This document shows, in pieces, positions 46,126-54,185 of a DNA stretch of 64,000 nt. The notes under the pieces are model-generated. The model had not been told where the DNA came from, made no database searches, and saw only the letters and a program-made list of their open reading frames with translations. A program made the translations under genes and the position numbers. How positions within the stretch are numbered: position 1 is the first letter of the stretch; each line of letters opens with the position of its first letter. The stretch is from Actinacidiphila oryziradicis (GTDB taxonomy: Bacteria; Actinomycetota; Actinomycetes; Streptomycetales; Streptomycetaceae), in NCBI RefSeq assembly GCF_005047355.1, contig NZ_SUMC01000007.1:214497-278496 (forward strand), read 5' to 3'.

Positions 46126-46238
46126 GCTGCACCCGCCAGCAGGGCGGTCGGTGGAGCCGAATGGGCCACCGTGCAACTGACTTGAGCACAGGGCAGCTAC
46201 GAATCTTGAGGACGGAACAGCCGGGAAGGTACCGTGCG

Positions 46239-46790
46239 ATGTCTTACGGCTACACACCCCGCGCTCGGGGACTGGACATGAATGGGTCGGCCCAAATGAC
46301 TTCACTGCCGGGCAATATAGAACTGCTAAGACTGTACCGCTCCGGCCGTTCCGACAAGGAGATCGCAGCGGAATTCGGTGTCACCGTTCAGGCTGTCAAT
46401 TGGAGGCTCGGTCAACTCGGCATCCAAAGGCACCCGCACAAGCAAGCGGCAACTGCCATCATTGAGGCCGTGTGGCCGGCGGACAAGTATCGCCGCAATC
46501 TGTACACGAGCTTGAGCCGTGGACAGAGGCTTTTCACTTTCCTGCGGCGGCGCTTGGATGACCCAATGCTCGGCCCCCGACAGTTCCGTATGGCGTTCGG
46601 CTTTGAGCGGGAGGTCCGTGAGCGCGGCGTAGTACTCCATCTAGAGCCGGGAGCCGCTGAGCCGTGGATCTGGCTTCCGCGTGACAGTGGGGACGATCAG
46701 ATGGTCATCCGTTGGCCGGAGGGGCGCGTGAAGCCGACTGGCAAGCTCCTCGAACCGTTGGACCTTCCACCTGAACCGTGGGAGGACTGA
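46239..46790 (+). CDS. Helix-turn-helix DNA-binding protein, phage/plasmid type (183 aa)
   Basis: After a short head (MSYGYTPRARGLDMNGSAQM) residues about 25-65 form an HTH: LLRLYRSGRSDKEIAAEFGV followed by TVQAVNWRLGQLGIQR. The second half (RRNLYTSLSRGQRLFTFLRR; AGAEPWIWLPRDSGDDQMVI-like; RWPEGRVKP) is a domain common in Streptomyces phages and plasmids, of unknown role. Either ATG 46239 or ATG 46278 may be the start. It is probably a regulator. It begins 70 bases outside module C and may be its former neighbour rather than part of it. Confidence 0.65.
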   Translation: MSYGYTPRARGLDMNGSAQMTSLPGNIELLRLYRSGRSDKEIAAEFGVTVQAVNWRLGQLGIQRHPHKQAATAIIEAVWPADKYRRNLYTSLSRGQRLFTFLRRRLDDPMLGPRQFRMAFGFEREVRERGVVLHLEPGAAEPWIWLPRDSGDDQMVIRWPEGRVKPTGKLLEPLDLPPEPWED

Positions 46791-47288
46791 CTACGGGTGT
46801 CCGCGCCCGGGCCCCGCAATAGGTCGAACAGAGCCTGCAGGGGGGCGACACCCACCCGGCGGCGCCACCAACGCACCCGCGGTCGGGGTCGCCGCCACCA
46901 GGCCCGTCCGCCGCGGCGCACGTTGTCTGCGGTCCTCTATTTCCGCATTTGGGCGAGCTGGCTCTCGTAGCTCGTAGTTCTCGGCCCAGGCGGAGAGAAT
47001 GTCGCCCAAGTGCTCCGAGGTCAGGTGCGGGGCGCAGGGCGGGACCGTCCATTGAGCCAGGCCACCCCAACCAGCAAAGGACCTGCGGCGCCCTGCACTA
47101 GAGGGCGGGCTTCGTCGTTTCGCCGCGCACGGGATGGCCTACACACCGCGGTTCCGTGGACCGGCACATTCCAGCACATCGAGTGTCTTTACGGGCGCGC
47201 CGTGGCTTCCGGCGCAGGACTGAGGGCGACGGTTGCCCTGTCCAATCCGTGCAGGCGCTTCGTGCGTCTGCTGTGACAGGAGACTGTT
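46791..47288 (+). other. Intergenic region without gene
   Basis: About 500 bases with no frame of convincing codon use. An Arg-rich frame on each strand is rejected as composition. The end near 47250-47288 contains the ribosome site of the next gene (GGAGACTGTT). Confidence 0.45.
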
Positions 47289-47570
47289 ATGCGCGTTACC
47301 CGCTTTGCTACCGCGCTCGGCGCGGCAATCGCCGTGATGCTAGGTGGTGCTGGAGCTGCCAGCGCCACCACGCAGGGCGTATCCGCGTACGCCTCACACG
47401 ACCACGATGGTTGGCACCGGGGTGGGGACGATGACCACGGCCGATGGAACGACGACCACGGCCGATGGGACGACCACCGCGGTGGACACGAGCACCGGTG
47501 GGACGAGCACCACGGTCGGGACGACCACCGTTGGGACGACCACCACCACGACGGGCACCACGACCGCTGA
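47289..47570 (+). CDS. Secreted His/Asp-rich small protein (93 aa)
   Basis: Signal peptide MRVTRFATALGAAIAVMLGG with cleavage after ASA (about residue 26). The mature 65 residues are nearly all H, D, R, G and W in imperfect repeats (DDHGRWNDDHGRWDDHRGGH; HRWDEHHGRDDHRWDDHH). With about 19 histidines it should bind Zn, Ni or Cu outside the cell. The repeats suggest expansion of a DDHGRW unit. AGGAGA precedes the ATG. It is alone; no metal transporter or Zur-type box is seen. Confidence 0.7.
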   Translation: MRVTRFATALGAAIAVMLGGAGAASATTQGVSAYASHDHDGWHRGGDDDHGRWNDDHGRWDDHRGGHEHRWDEHHGRDDHRWDDHHHDGHHDR

Positions 47571-47938
47571 CGCGCGCTGCAGCGAAGGCCGGCTGGTAAG
47601 CCTAGAGCCCGGGGCGCTCTCCGTGACTCGGGAGGGCGCCCCGCCCCAAACGCGTGGGACATTCGCCGGGTTGCGCGGCCGACGGTGCGAGTCGGCGAAC
47701 CAACGCGGTCACCGCACTGGGGACTGTCTGGTAGATCAGGTCCCTAACTGACCGCTGTTCGTCCAGGACGGGCACGCCCGGACCGAAGGGCGCCTGTCCC
47801 GCACCCTGACGACGCGGGTGGCCCCGGCGCTCGCCAGCCCGAAGCGGCGCGCACGGGCTGTGCACTTTCGGGTGTACCGAGCTGTGCACGTTCGGGTGTG
47901 CGCCGACAGATGCATCCGCTTGCTCCTCGGGGGCCGGC
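47571..47938 (+). other. Intergenic region with two 20-bp direct repeats
   Basis: No gene. At 47857-47876 and 47881-47900 the sequence gctgtgcac-t/g-ttcgggtgt is repeated with 24-base spacing, each containing the half-palindrome gtgcac. It lies just beyond the 3' end of the zinc-finger gene. This could be a pair of protein-binding sites (iteron-like), but two copies are too few to be sure. Confidence 0.45.
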
Positions 47939-48796
47939 CTAGTCGCCGGTAATGGTGCGTTTCGGTGGGGAGGTGACAACCCGGAACCAGCGTGAGGCGA
48001 GGTCCATTGCTGCCCCGTTCCGGGACTTGCAGCGCGGGCCGGGGATGCCGTCGAGGCGGCTGATCCAGCCGTTGCGCCCAGACCTGGAGATACCGCCGTA
48101 GGACGGCTCCACGTGGCCGAGGACGGTGTCGCCGCTGCGGAGGATCCAGCGGTGGTTGTCCCGGTGGTCGGGGTCGCGGACCAGCGTGGCGGCGTCGGCG
48201 ATGGCGAAGGCCTCGTTTTGGGGGAGCTTTTGCGGCCGGGGTGGGATGCCCTCCGGCGCGGTGGTCGGCTCGGTGGCGGGTTCGTTACGTGACGGTCCGG
48301 GCGAGGCCGGGCCGGTCGGCTCCGGGCGCGCGGGCACAGCTACAGCCGGAGCGGCGTGAGCGACGGGCGCCGGTTCGTTACGTGACGTTTTCGGGGCGCT
48401 GGCGAGGATGGAGGCGACGGCCTGTTCGGCGAGGGCCCGCACGGTGGTGACGGTGTCCTCGGGGGTGGTGCGGCGGTGGCCGGGCAGGGCGCCGCTGGTG
48501 TCGGTGTCCCAGTCCTGCGCGGCGCGCCAGGCCGCGGCCTCCACGGCGGCGAGCAGCCGTGCGCCGGCCGCCCGGATCTGTCCGGCGGGGCTGTCGTCGG
48601 GGACGGGAAGCTTCACCGGGGCCGGTACTGGCGGGGCGAGGGTGGGCGCGGGTCGGGCTGCGGCGGCGCGGAGTGCGGCGACCTGCTCGGCCTGCCGTCG
48701 GCGGTGGGCGGCCTGCCGGCAGGCGGGCGAGCAGGTGCGGCGGGCCCGGCCGCGACCCTGACTCATCTCGGTGCCGCAGATCCGGCACTGTGCCAT
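47939..48796 (-). CDS. Zinc-finger protein of plasmid type (285 aa)
   Basis: ATG 48796 with GGAGGGGGCGGCG upstream. An N-terminal zinc finger CRICGTEMSQGRGRARRTCS followed by PACRQAAHRRR (C-x2-C...C-x3-C) leads into a helical part and a Pro/Ala-rich linker holding SRNEPA twice. The C-terminal 90 residues (AFAIADAATLVRDPDHRDNH and RWILRSGDTVLGHVEPSYGG) form a compact strand-rich domain of unknown type. Such proteins occur in Streptomyces plasmids. It is probably DNA-binding. Nearby DNA boxes suggest self-regulation. Confidence 0.65.
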   Translation of the reverse strand: MAQCRICGTEMSQGRGRARRTCSPACRQAAHRRRQAEQVAALRAAAARPAPTLAPPVPAPVKLPVPDDSPAGQIRAAGARLLAAVEAAAWRAAQDWDTDTSGALPGHRRTTPEDTVTTVRALAEQAVASILASAPKTSRNEPAPVAHAAPAVAVPARPEPTGPASPGPSRNEPATEPTTAPEGIPPRPQKLPQNEAFAIADAATLVRDPDHRDNHRWILRSGDTVLGHVEPSYGGISRSGRNGWISRLDGIPGPRCKSRNGAAMDLASRWFRVVTSPPKRTITGD

Positions 48797-48810
48797 CGCC
48801 GCCCCCTCCA

Positions 48811-48867
48811 GTTCGCTACCTGACGATCCCGTACCGCAACAACGCGGCACCGAGTTTGTCACGTAAC
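48811..48867 (-). promoter_or_regulatory. Inverted TTACGTGAC-like boxes upstream of zinc-finger gene
   Basis: gttcgctacctgacg at 48811-48825 and gtcacgtaac at 48858-48867 face each other 15-70 bases upstream of the ATG at 48796. Two further exact gttacgtgacg boxes are inside the same gene (48284-48294, 48377-48387), where they encode the SRNE repeats. The upstream pair may be an operator for the gene's own product. Confidence 0.4.
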
Positions 48868-48914
48868 GGACCGACGGGAGGTGCGTACCGCGGGCAGAGG
48901 CCCCCGCCGTGCGG

Positions 48915-49093
48915 ACCGTGGCTTCGCCGGCTTCATTCGCCAGGACCTCGACGCCGTCACCGCCGGTCTCGTGCTCGAATGGAGCTCCGACAGGGTCGAA
49001 GGCCACGCCAACCGGGTGAAAACGATCAAGAGAGCCATGTGTGGGCGAGCCTCGTTTCAGCTCCTCCGCATTCGAGTCCTCAACCGCCTGTGA
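48915..49093 (+). pseudogene. ISL3-family transposase, C-terminal remnant
   Basis: Reads GFAGFIRQDLDAVTAGLVLE, WSSDRVEGHANRVKTIKRAM and CGRASFQLLRIRVLNRL: the end of an ISL3 DDE transposase, with the catalytic glutamate in VEGHANR. Everything upstream is lost; no inverted repeats are visible. Confidence 0.75.
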
Positions 49094-49104
49094 AGCGAAG
49101 TCGG

Positions 49105-49365
49105 TTACAGCCGCGAAGAGGCCTCCGCCCAAACGGCCATGTCGAAGTCTCCGTCGACGGCATCCTCTTCGTACCAGCCTCGCCCCTCCAACCAGGTCTC
49201 TAGTGCTTTGACCGCATAGAGGTTCGCCTCGCGCCAACCGTCGTCGTCAAGTCCGACGGCGGCCAGGGCGGCGAACTTGTCGGCCTGGCCGCCGGTCAAC
49301 GTGCGGTGGCGGATGCGGGCCGGTGTGTCTGCGTCGGCGTCGGCGTCGGTATGGCGGACGAAGAC
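49105..49365 (-). pseudogene. Chimeric fragment: piece of the restriction enzyme gene joined to another 3' end
   Basis: Bases 49365-49228 on the minus strand encode VFVRHTDADADADTPARIRH, RTLTGGQADKFAALAAV and LDDDGWRE, nearly the same as residues about 615-660 of the enzyme at 26847-30161. It then changes to ANLYAVKALETWLEGRGWYE, EDAVDGDFDMAVWAEASSRL and a stop. The second part has good codon use and seems to be the C-terminus of another protein. No start; not functional as an enzyme. Confidence 0.7.
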
Positions 49366-49618
49366 GCGGGCTGACGTGTTCCGGCCAGAGTATGACGCTG
49401 ACCCGGCACGGCGTCGCGAAGTTGATGCGACGGCCCGGCGGTGCGGCCGTACTGCGGGTAGACCGTTTGGCAGCGCAGGCGGACGCGCCCTGAAATTCCG
49501 AATGAGCGGGCGTGTGCATGGCCGGAATGAACGCGTAGAACATGCGTCCTATTGCCGAGAGAGTCGTTCATCCCCATCCTGAAATGTTCAGCTCAGTCGC
49601 GATGATCAAGGGGGGCAT
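49366..49618 (+). other. Intergenic stretch upstream of helicase-nuclease operon
   Basis: No gene seen. The AT-richer part 49550-49605 (gagagtcgttcatccccatcctgaaatgttc) probably holds the operon promoter, and AAGGGGGG at 49608-49615 is the ribosome site for the GTG at 49619. Confidence 0.45.
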
Positions 49619-52600
49619 GTGGCTAAGCAGCGGCTTCAAGCGGACGACGCGGCTACGACCGTTCAACTGCGCAACCTGATTGAGTACTTGCGGGCCTTCG
49701 TCCGCACTGCGCATAAGCCTGTTCGCGACTGCGGGCAGTTGGAGGACGTCCTGTGGCTGTCGGGGCTGCCGGACAGTGTGCCGCGCCCGCGGGCGACGGC
49801 AGACGGCATCCTCATGAAGGTGGACCACCGGCCGCGCAGGCCGGCTCCGCAGATCCCGAAGGAGCTGACGGGCTGGCTTTCTCCGGAGGTGGTGGCGCAG
49901 CCGACGGCGCAGGAGCCCGAACTGGCGGAGACCGGTCCCGGGCGGGGCTGGGTCGAGGACGAGAACGGCGAGTGGATCGAGGTCGACTGGATCCGGCGCG
50001 AGGACGCCGCGGAGGTACTGTCCGCCTATACCCGATGGCTGCCCCTGTGGGGGAAGTGGTCGAGCATCGAGCGCGCGAACGATCCGCACCGCAAGCTGCA
50101 CCGGCGTCTGCGCCGTATCGCCCGGCGCATGCAGGAGGAAGGCGACGTCTACGAGGCCGTCCTTGCGGTGGGGTTGCTGAGCGGCGGCCAGGACCATCCC
50201 GACGGTCGTGTGCGGCGCCACCTGCTCACCGCACCGGTGGTCTTCACGGTCAAGCCCGACACGGTGGAGATCACCGTGGCTCTCGTGCCGGACGCGCCGC
50301 TGCGCCTGGAGGACCGCGACTTCCTCGATGAGGAGGACGGATACAGCTCTGAGCTGCTGGCCGCGCTACGCACCCGCGTCGAGGGCGGTGACCTGCACCC
50401 CCTGTCACCCGAGATCGAAGGCGTCCTCGCCCAATGGTGCGATCGGGCGATGGGTGAAGGCCGAACGGTCCGCTTCACCGCGGCATGGGACCAGGCGGAG
50501 CGCACGCGGTCGTCGGAGCCGGGCCTGCAGGTGCTTCTCGCGCCGGCGCTGGTGCTGCGTGAACGCGGCCGCAGCGCGATCACCGGGTTCTACGAGGCGA
50601 TCACGCGCGAGCTGTCCCGTCCGGGAGCGGTGAGCCCTCTCGGCCTGGCCCAGCTCCTGCAGCCCCTGGAGGCGCCCGAGCGGCTTGCGTGGGCGTCGGC
50701 AGGGGGCGGTCCGGTGCAGCCGGCCCTGGGTCCCGACCCGCTGTTCCCTCTGCGCGCGAACGCCGCCCAGCGCCGTGTCCTGCACCGGCTGCAGCAGGAC
50801 ACCGGCGTTGTGGTGCAGGGACCGCCGGGAACCGGCAAGACGCACACGATCGCCAACCTGGTGTGCGCCCTGCTGGCTGACGGCAAGCGGGTCCTGGTCA
50901 CAAGCGAGAAGGACCAGGCGTTGCGCGTGCTGCGCGACCAACTTCCCGATGAGTTGCGCGAGCTGTGCGTGCTGCAGACCGACGCCCGGTCGGGCGGGGC
51001 CGAGGACGTGGAGCGTTCCGTGCGCGCCTTGTCCAACCGGGCGTCGACGACGTCGCCGCAGCAGTTGGCCGAGAGCATCGAAGACCTGAGCGCACTGCGG
51101 CGCCGCCTGTCGGACGAGGCGGCCGGGCTGCGCGACGAGCTTCGCGCCCTGCGGGAGGCCGAGTGGTACGAGCACCCAGAAGTCGCGCCGGGCTACCGGG
51201 GCCGTCTGGCGGAGATCGTCGAGGCGGTCGCTGGGGACGAGGAGCGCTTCGGCTGGCTCCCCGCGCTGCCGGCAGGAGCACCCGACGCCCCGTCTGTGAC
51301 GGCCGATGAGGCGCGACGCATACTCGCGATCGTCGCGCGGCACGGCCGGGGTGTGCTGGACGATATAGCCGCGCGGTGCCCGGACCCGGACGATCTGCCG
51401 ACACCCGAGGAATTCGCGGCAGCGGTCGCGCGCGTGAAGGCCGCCGAGGAGGCCCGCGCTCAGGCAGGAGCCGACTCTGTGGCGGACCAGATCGCAGGCC
51501 ACGGGCCGGAGCTGGTCGGGGTGCTGCGTGAGCACATGGAGCAGGCAGTTCAGGTGCTTCAGCGGCAGGGCCTGTCGGTGGCGCTTGGGGCATGGGATTC
51601 CGACAGCTGGCAGAGCACAGCACTGAGCGACCTGCTCGCGAGGAAGAGGTCGTTCCTGTGGGATCAGATCCGCAACGCCTCACGCCAGGCCGAACAGACG
51701 CGTCAGGCTCTGCTCGGCCTGAACTTCGCACACGTCGGCGTGCCCGAAGGACTGGGCGCGGCAGAGACCTCCAGGCTGGTGTGCGCGGGCCAGGCCCTGC
51801 AGGAGTACCTCGTCCAGAACAAGCCTTTGCACAAGCGCTTCAAGACGGCTGTGGAGAAGGAGGCCAAAGATCTTCTGGAGAGGTGCACGGTCGACGGGCG
51901 TGCTCCCCGCACCGCCGCCGAGGTGGGGGCCGCCGTCGCCCACCTGCAGGCACGGCTGAGCGTGGAGCAGTTGAGCGCCCGCTGGGCCGATGTTGGTGCC
52001 CCCGCTCCGGGCGGTCCCGTGGCGGCAGTGCTGTCGGAGCTTCTGGACCGCATCGCGGTGCTGGGCGCCATCACGGCGTTCGCAGACCAGGCCGCAGCCG
52101 TGCGCGCCGCCCTGGAGCAGGCTCGGATCCCGGTCTCGGTGCAGAAGCCCCAGGAGTGGCAGGACGTCCGCGCCTCCACCGTGCACGCACTCGATCATCT
52201 CGCCGCTCAACAGGCGCAGCGCGACCTCGAGCAGCTCTCGCGGGCCCTTCCGGCACCCACCGCGCGCAGTGTGCCCGAGCTGGCGGTCGTCCACCGCGCG
52301 GCGGCCGACCGCGACCCGCAGGCGTACCAGGACGCGGTGACCGCCTTGACAAGGGCCTACACCCGGGAGGCCGATCGCCGCGAGGCGCGCAAGCTGCTCG
52401 AGCGCTTGGAGGCGGAACACCCCCAGCTGGCGCGCCTGCTGGGGGAGACTCCGAGCGATTCGGCTTGGGCGGCGCGCCTGGAGGCGCTTGAAGCCGCCTG
52501 GGCCTGGCGGCGCGCACGGGCCTTCGTCGAGCAGATGCTCGTCCCCGGCCGGGAAGGGGTGCTGGAAGCACGCCTGGACGAGGCTGAGGAGCACCTGCAG

Positions 52601-54184
52601 GACACCGTGAAGCACCTGGCCGCAGCCCACGCCCTGCGCCACTGCCTGCTGCGGATGAGCGCGGCGCAGCGGCAGGCCCTGAGCGCCTACGCGACCGCGA
52701 TGAGCAACGCGGGCAAGGGCACGTCCGCGCTGAGCAGGCGCCACCTCAAGGCAGCCCGCTCGGCGATGCGCGTGGCCAGCGGCGCGGTGCCTGCCTGGGT
52801 CATGCCGGTCAAGCAGGTGGCGCAGTTGATCGCTCCCGAGCGGGACTCCTTCGACGTCGTCATCGTCGACGAGGCCAGCCAGGTGGGCCTGGAGGGCGTG
52901 ATGCTGCTCTGGCTCGCCCCGCGGGTGGTCATCGTGGGCGACGACCAGCAGTGCGCCCCGGCCTACACCGGCGGCAAGCACGACCGGCTCAACCAGCGCT
53001 TCGACGAGCTGTTCCCGGACATGGAGCACTGGCAGCGCGAAGGATTCAGCCCGAAGTCGAACCTGTACGCCCTGCTGACGCAGACCTTCAGCCAGGTCAT
53101 CCGTCTGACCGAACACTTCCGCTGCATGCCGGAGATCATCCACTGGTCGTCCGGACAGTTTTACAACTACGAACTGCAGCCCCTGCGTCAGTACGGCGCC
53201 GACCGCCTCACCCCGCTCAAGGTCGTCCACGTCCCCAACGGCCACTGTGAAGGCTTCGGCGACCGCCTTTTCAACCGGCCCGAAGCCGAGCGCATCGTGG
53301 CAACGCTCAAGGAGCTGACCGCGGACCCGGCCTACGCCAAGCGGACCTTCGGCGTGGTCGTGCTGCGCAGCGGCGGCGCGCAGGTACGGCTCATCGAAGA
53401 TCTGATCGACACCGAGCTCGATGCGCCGGTCCGCGAGCGCCACGAGATCCGCGTGGGCACCCCCGCGCAGTTCCAGGGAGACGAACGCGACGTGATCCTG
53501 TTGTCGATGGTCATCGACCAGGACCACACTCGGGCACTGACCAGTCTCGGCGACGGCCGGCGCCTGAACGTGGCCGCAAGCCGCGCCAGGGACCAGATGT
53601 GGCTGTTCTCCTCCGTCACCACCGACCAGCTCAGCAGCAGCGACCTGCGGCACAACCTGCTCACCTATATGCAGTCCACGCCGGCCCTGCAGCACACCCC
53701 GCCCGAGCTCGCCGACGTCACCCCCCACACCCGGCAGGATCCGTTCCAGTCGCTCTTCGAGCAGCGCGTGTTCCTGCGCATCCGCGAGCGCGGCTACCAC
53801 GTCGTCCCGCAGTGGCGTGCCAACGGCAAGCTCATCGACCTGGTCGTCGTCGGCGAGAAGGGCCGCCTGGCCGTCGAGTGCGACGGCAGCCCCTACCACT
53901 CCACCAGCCAGCAGATCCGGGACGACTACGAGCGCGAGCGTGAGCTGCGCCGGGCCGGCTGGCGCTTCTGGCGTGTACGCAGCAGCGAGTTCGCCCTCAA
54001 CCCCGACCGCGCCCTGGAACCGCTGTGGCAGCGCCTGGGCAGCCTGGGCATCCAGCCCGGCGCCCGCATCGAGTCCGTCGCCGATGCGCAGAGCACCTGG
54101 GCCCCCATCACCCTCGCCGACGACACCGACGAGACCGGCGACGAAGCAGACGACGTGCTTGCCGGCGTCACCCGAGGAGCCTGA
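49619..54184 (+). CDS. SF1 (Upf1/COG1112-like) helicase with C-terminal Vsr/DUF559-type nuclease (1521 aa)
   Basis: GTG start behind AAGGGGGG. The N-terminal 390 residues are of unknown type (EWIEVDWIRREDAAEVLSAY). Helicase motif I VVQGPPGTGKTHTIANLVCA at about 401, followed by a long coiled insertion (450-1040); motif II VVIVDEASQVGLEG at 1080, motif III IVGDDQQCAPAYTGGKHD, then LTEHFRCMPEIIHWSSGQFY, VGTPAQFQGDERDVILLSMV and LNVAASRARDQMWLFSS. The last 150 residues are a Vsr-like endonuclease: ERGYHVVPQWRANGKLIDLV, GRLAVECDGSPYHSTSQQIR and AGWRFWRVRSSEF. This form, helicase plus nuclease, is typical of phage-defence proteins acting on DNA or RNA. The stop is one base before the next GTG. Confidence 0.85.
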   Translation: MAKQRLQADDAATTVQLRNLIEYLRAFVRTAHKPVRDCGQLEDVLWLSGLPDSVPRPRATADGILMKVDHRPRRPAPQIPKELTGWLSPEVVAQPTAQEPELAETGPGRGWVEDENGEWIEVDWIRREDAAEVLSAYTRWLPLWGKWSSIERANDPHRKLHRRLRRIARRMQEEGDVYEAVLAVGLLSGGQDHPDGRVRRHLLTAPVVFTVKPDTVEITVALVPDAPLRLEDRDFLDEEDGYSSELLAALRTRVEGGDLHPLSPEIEGVLAQWCDRAMGEGRTVRFTAAWDQAERTRSSEPGLQVLLAPALVLRERGRSAITGFYEAITRELSRPGAVSPLGLAQLLQPLEAPERLAWASAGGGPVQPALGPDPLFPLRANAAQRRVLHRLQQDTGVVVQGPPGTGKTHTIANLVCALLADGKRVLVTSEKDQALRVLRDQLPDELRELCVLQTDARSGGAEDVERSVRALSNRASTTSPQQLAESIEDLSALRRRLSDEAAGLRDELRALREAEWYEHPEVAPGYRGRLAEIVEAVAGDEERFGWLPALPAGAPDAPSVTADEARRILAIVARHGRGVLDDIAARCPDPDDLPTPEEFAAAVARVKAAEEARAQAGADSVADQIAGHGPELVGVLREHMEQAVQVLQRQGLSVALGAWDSDSWQSTALSDLLARKRSFLWDQIRNASRQAEQTRQALLGLNFAHVGVPEGLGAAETSRLVCAGQALQEYLVQNKPLHKRFKTAVEKEAKDLLERCTVDGRAPRTAAEVGAAVAHLQARLSVEQLSARWADVGAPAPGGPVAAVLSELLDRIAVLGAITAFADQAAAVRAALEQARIPVSVQKPQEWQDVRASTVHALDHLAAQQAQRDLEQLSRALPAPTARSVPELAVVHRAAADRDPQAYQDAVTALTRAYTREADRREARKLLERLEAEHPQLARLLGETPSDSAWAARLEALEAAWAWRRARAFVEQMLVPGREGVLEARLDEAEEHLQDTVKHLAAAHALRHCLLRMSAAQRQALSAYATAMSNAGKGTSALSRRHLKAARSAMRVASGAVPAWVMPVKQVAQLIAPERDSFDVVIVDEASQVGLEGVMLLWLAPRVVIVGDDQQCAPAYTGGKHDRLNQRFDELFPDMEHWQREGFSPKSNLYALLTQTFSQVIRLTEHFRCMPEIIHWSSGQFYNYELQPLRQYGADRLTPLKVVHVPNGHCEGFGDRLFNRPEAERIVATLKELTADPAYAKRTFGVVVLRSGGAQVRLIEDLIDTELDAPVRERHEIRVGTPAQFQGDERDVILLSMVIDQDHTRALTSLGDGRRLNVAASRARDQMWLFSSVTTDQLSSSDLRHNLLTYMQSTPALQHTPPELADVTPHTRQDPFQSLFEQRVFLRIRERGYHVVPQWRANGKLIDLVVVGEKGRLAVECDGSPYHSTSQQIRDDYERERELRRAGWRFWRVRSSEFALNPDRALEPLWQRLGSLGIQPGARIESVADAQSTWAPITLADDTDETGDEADDVLAGVTRGA

Positions 54185-54185
54185 C

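Larger units (their letters stand above)
44763..46169 (-). repeat. Repeat module C, inverted (RNA candidate + broken DnaB-N gene + tail)
   Basis: The mirror of module A, from the gcagtggcgggcgtcgccag boundary (44763, shared with B) to the gtggcccattcggctccacc boundary (46169, shared with A). It is thus the longest copy. The tail and DnaB-N gene are more diverged from A and B than these are from each other, while the RNA segment at the far end is almost the same as in A. Confidence 0.85.
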
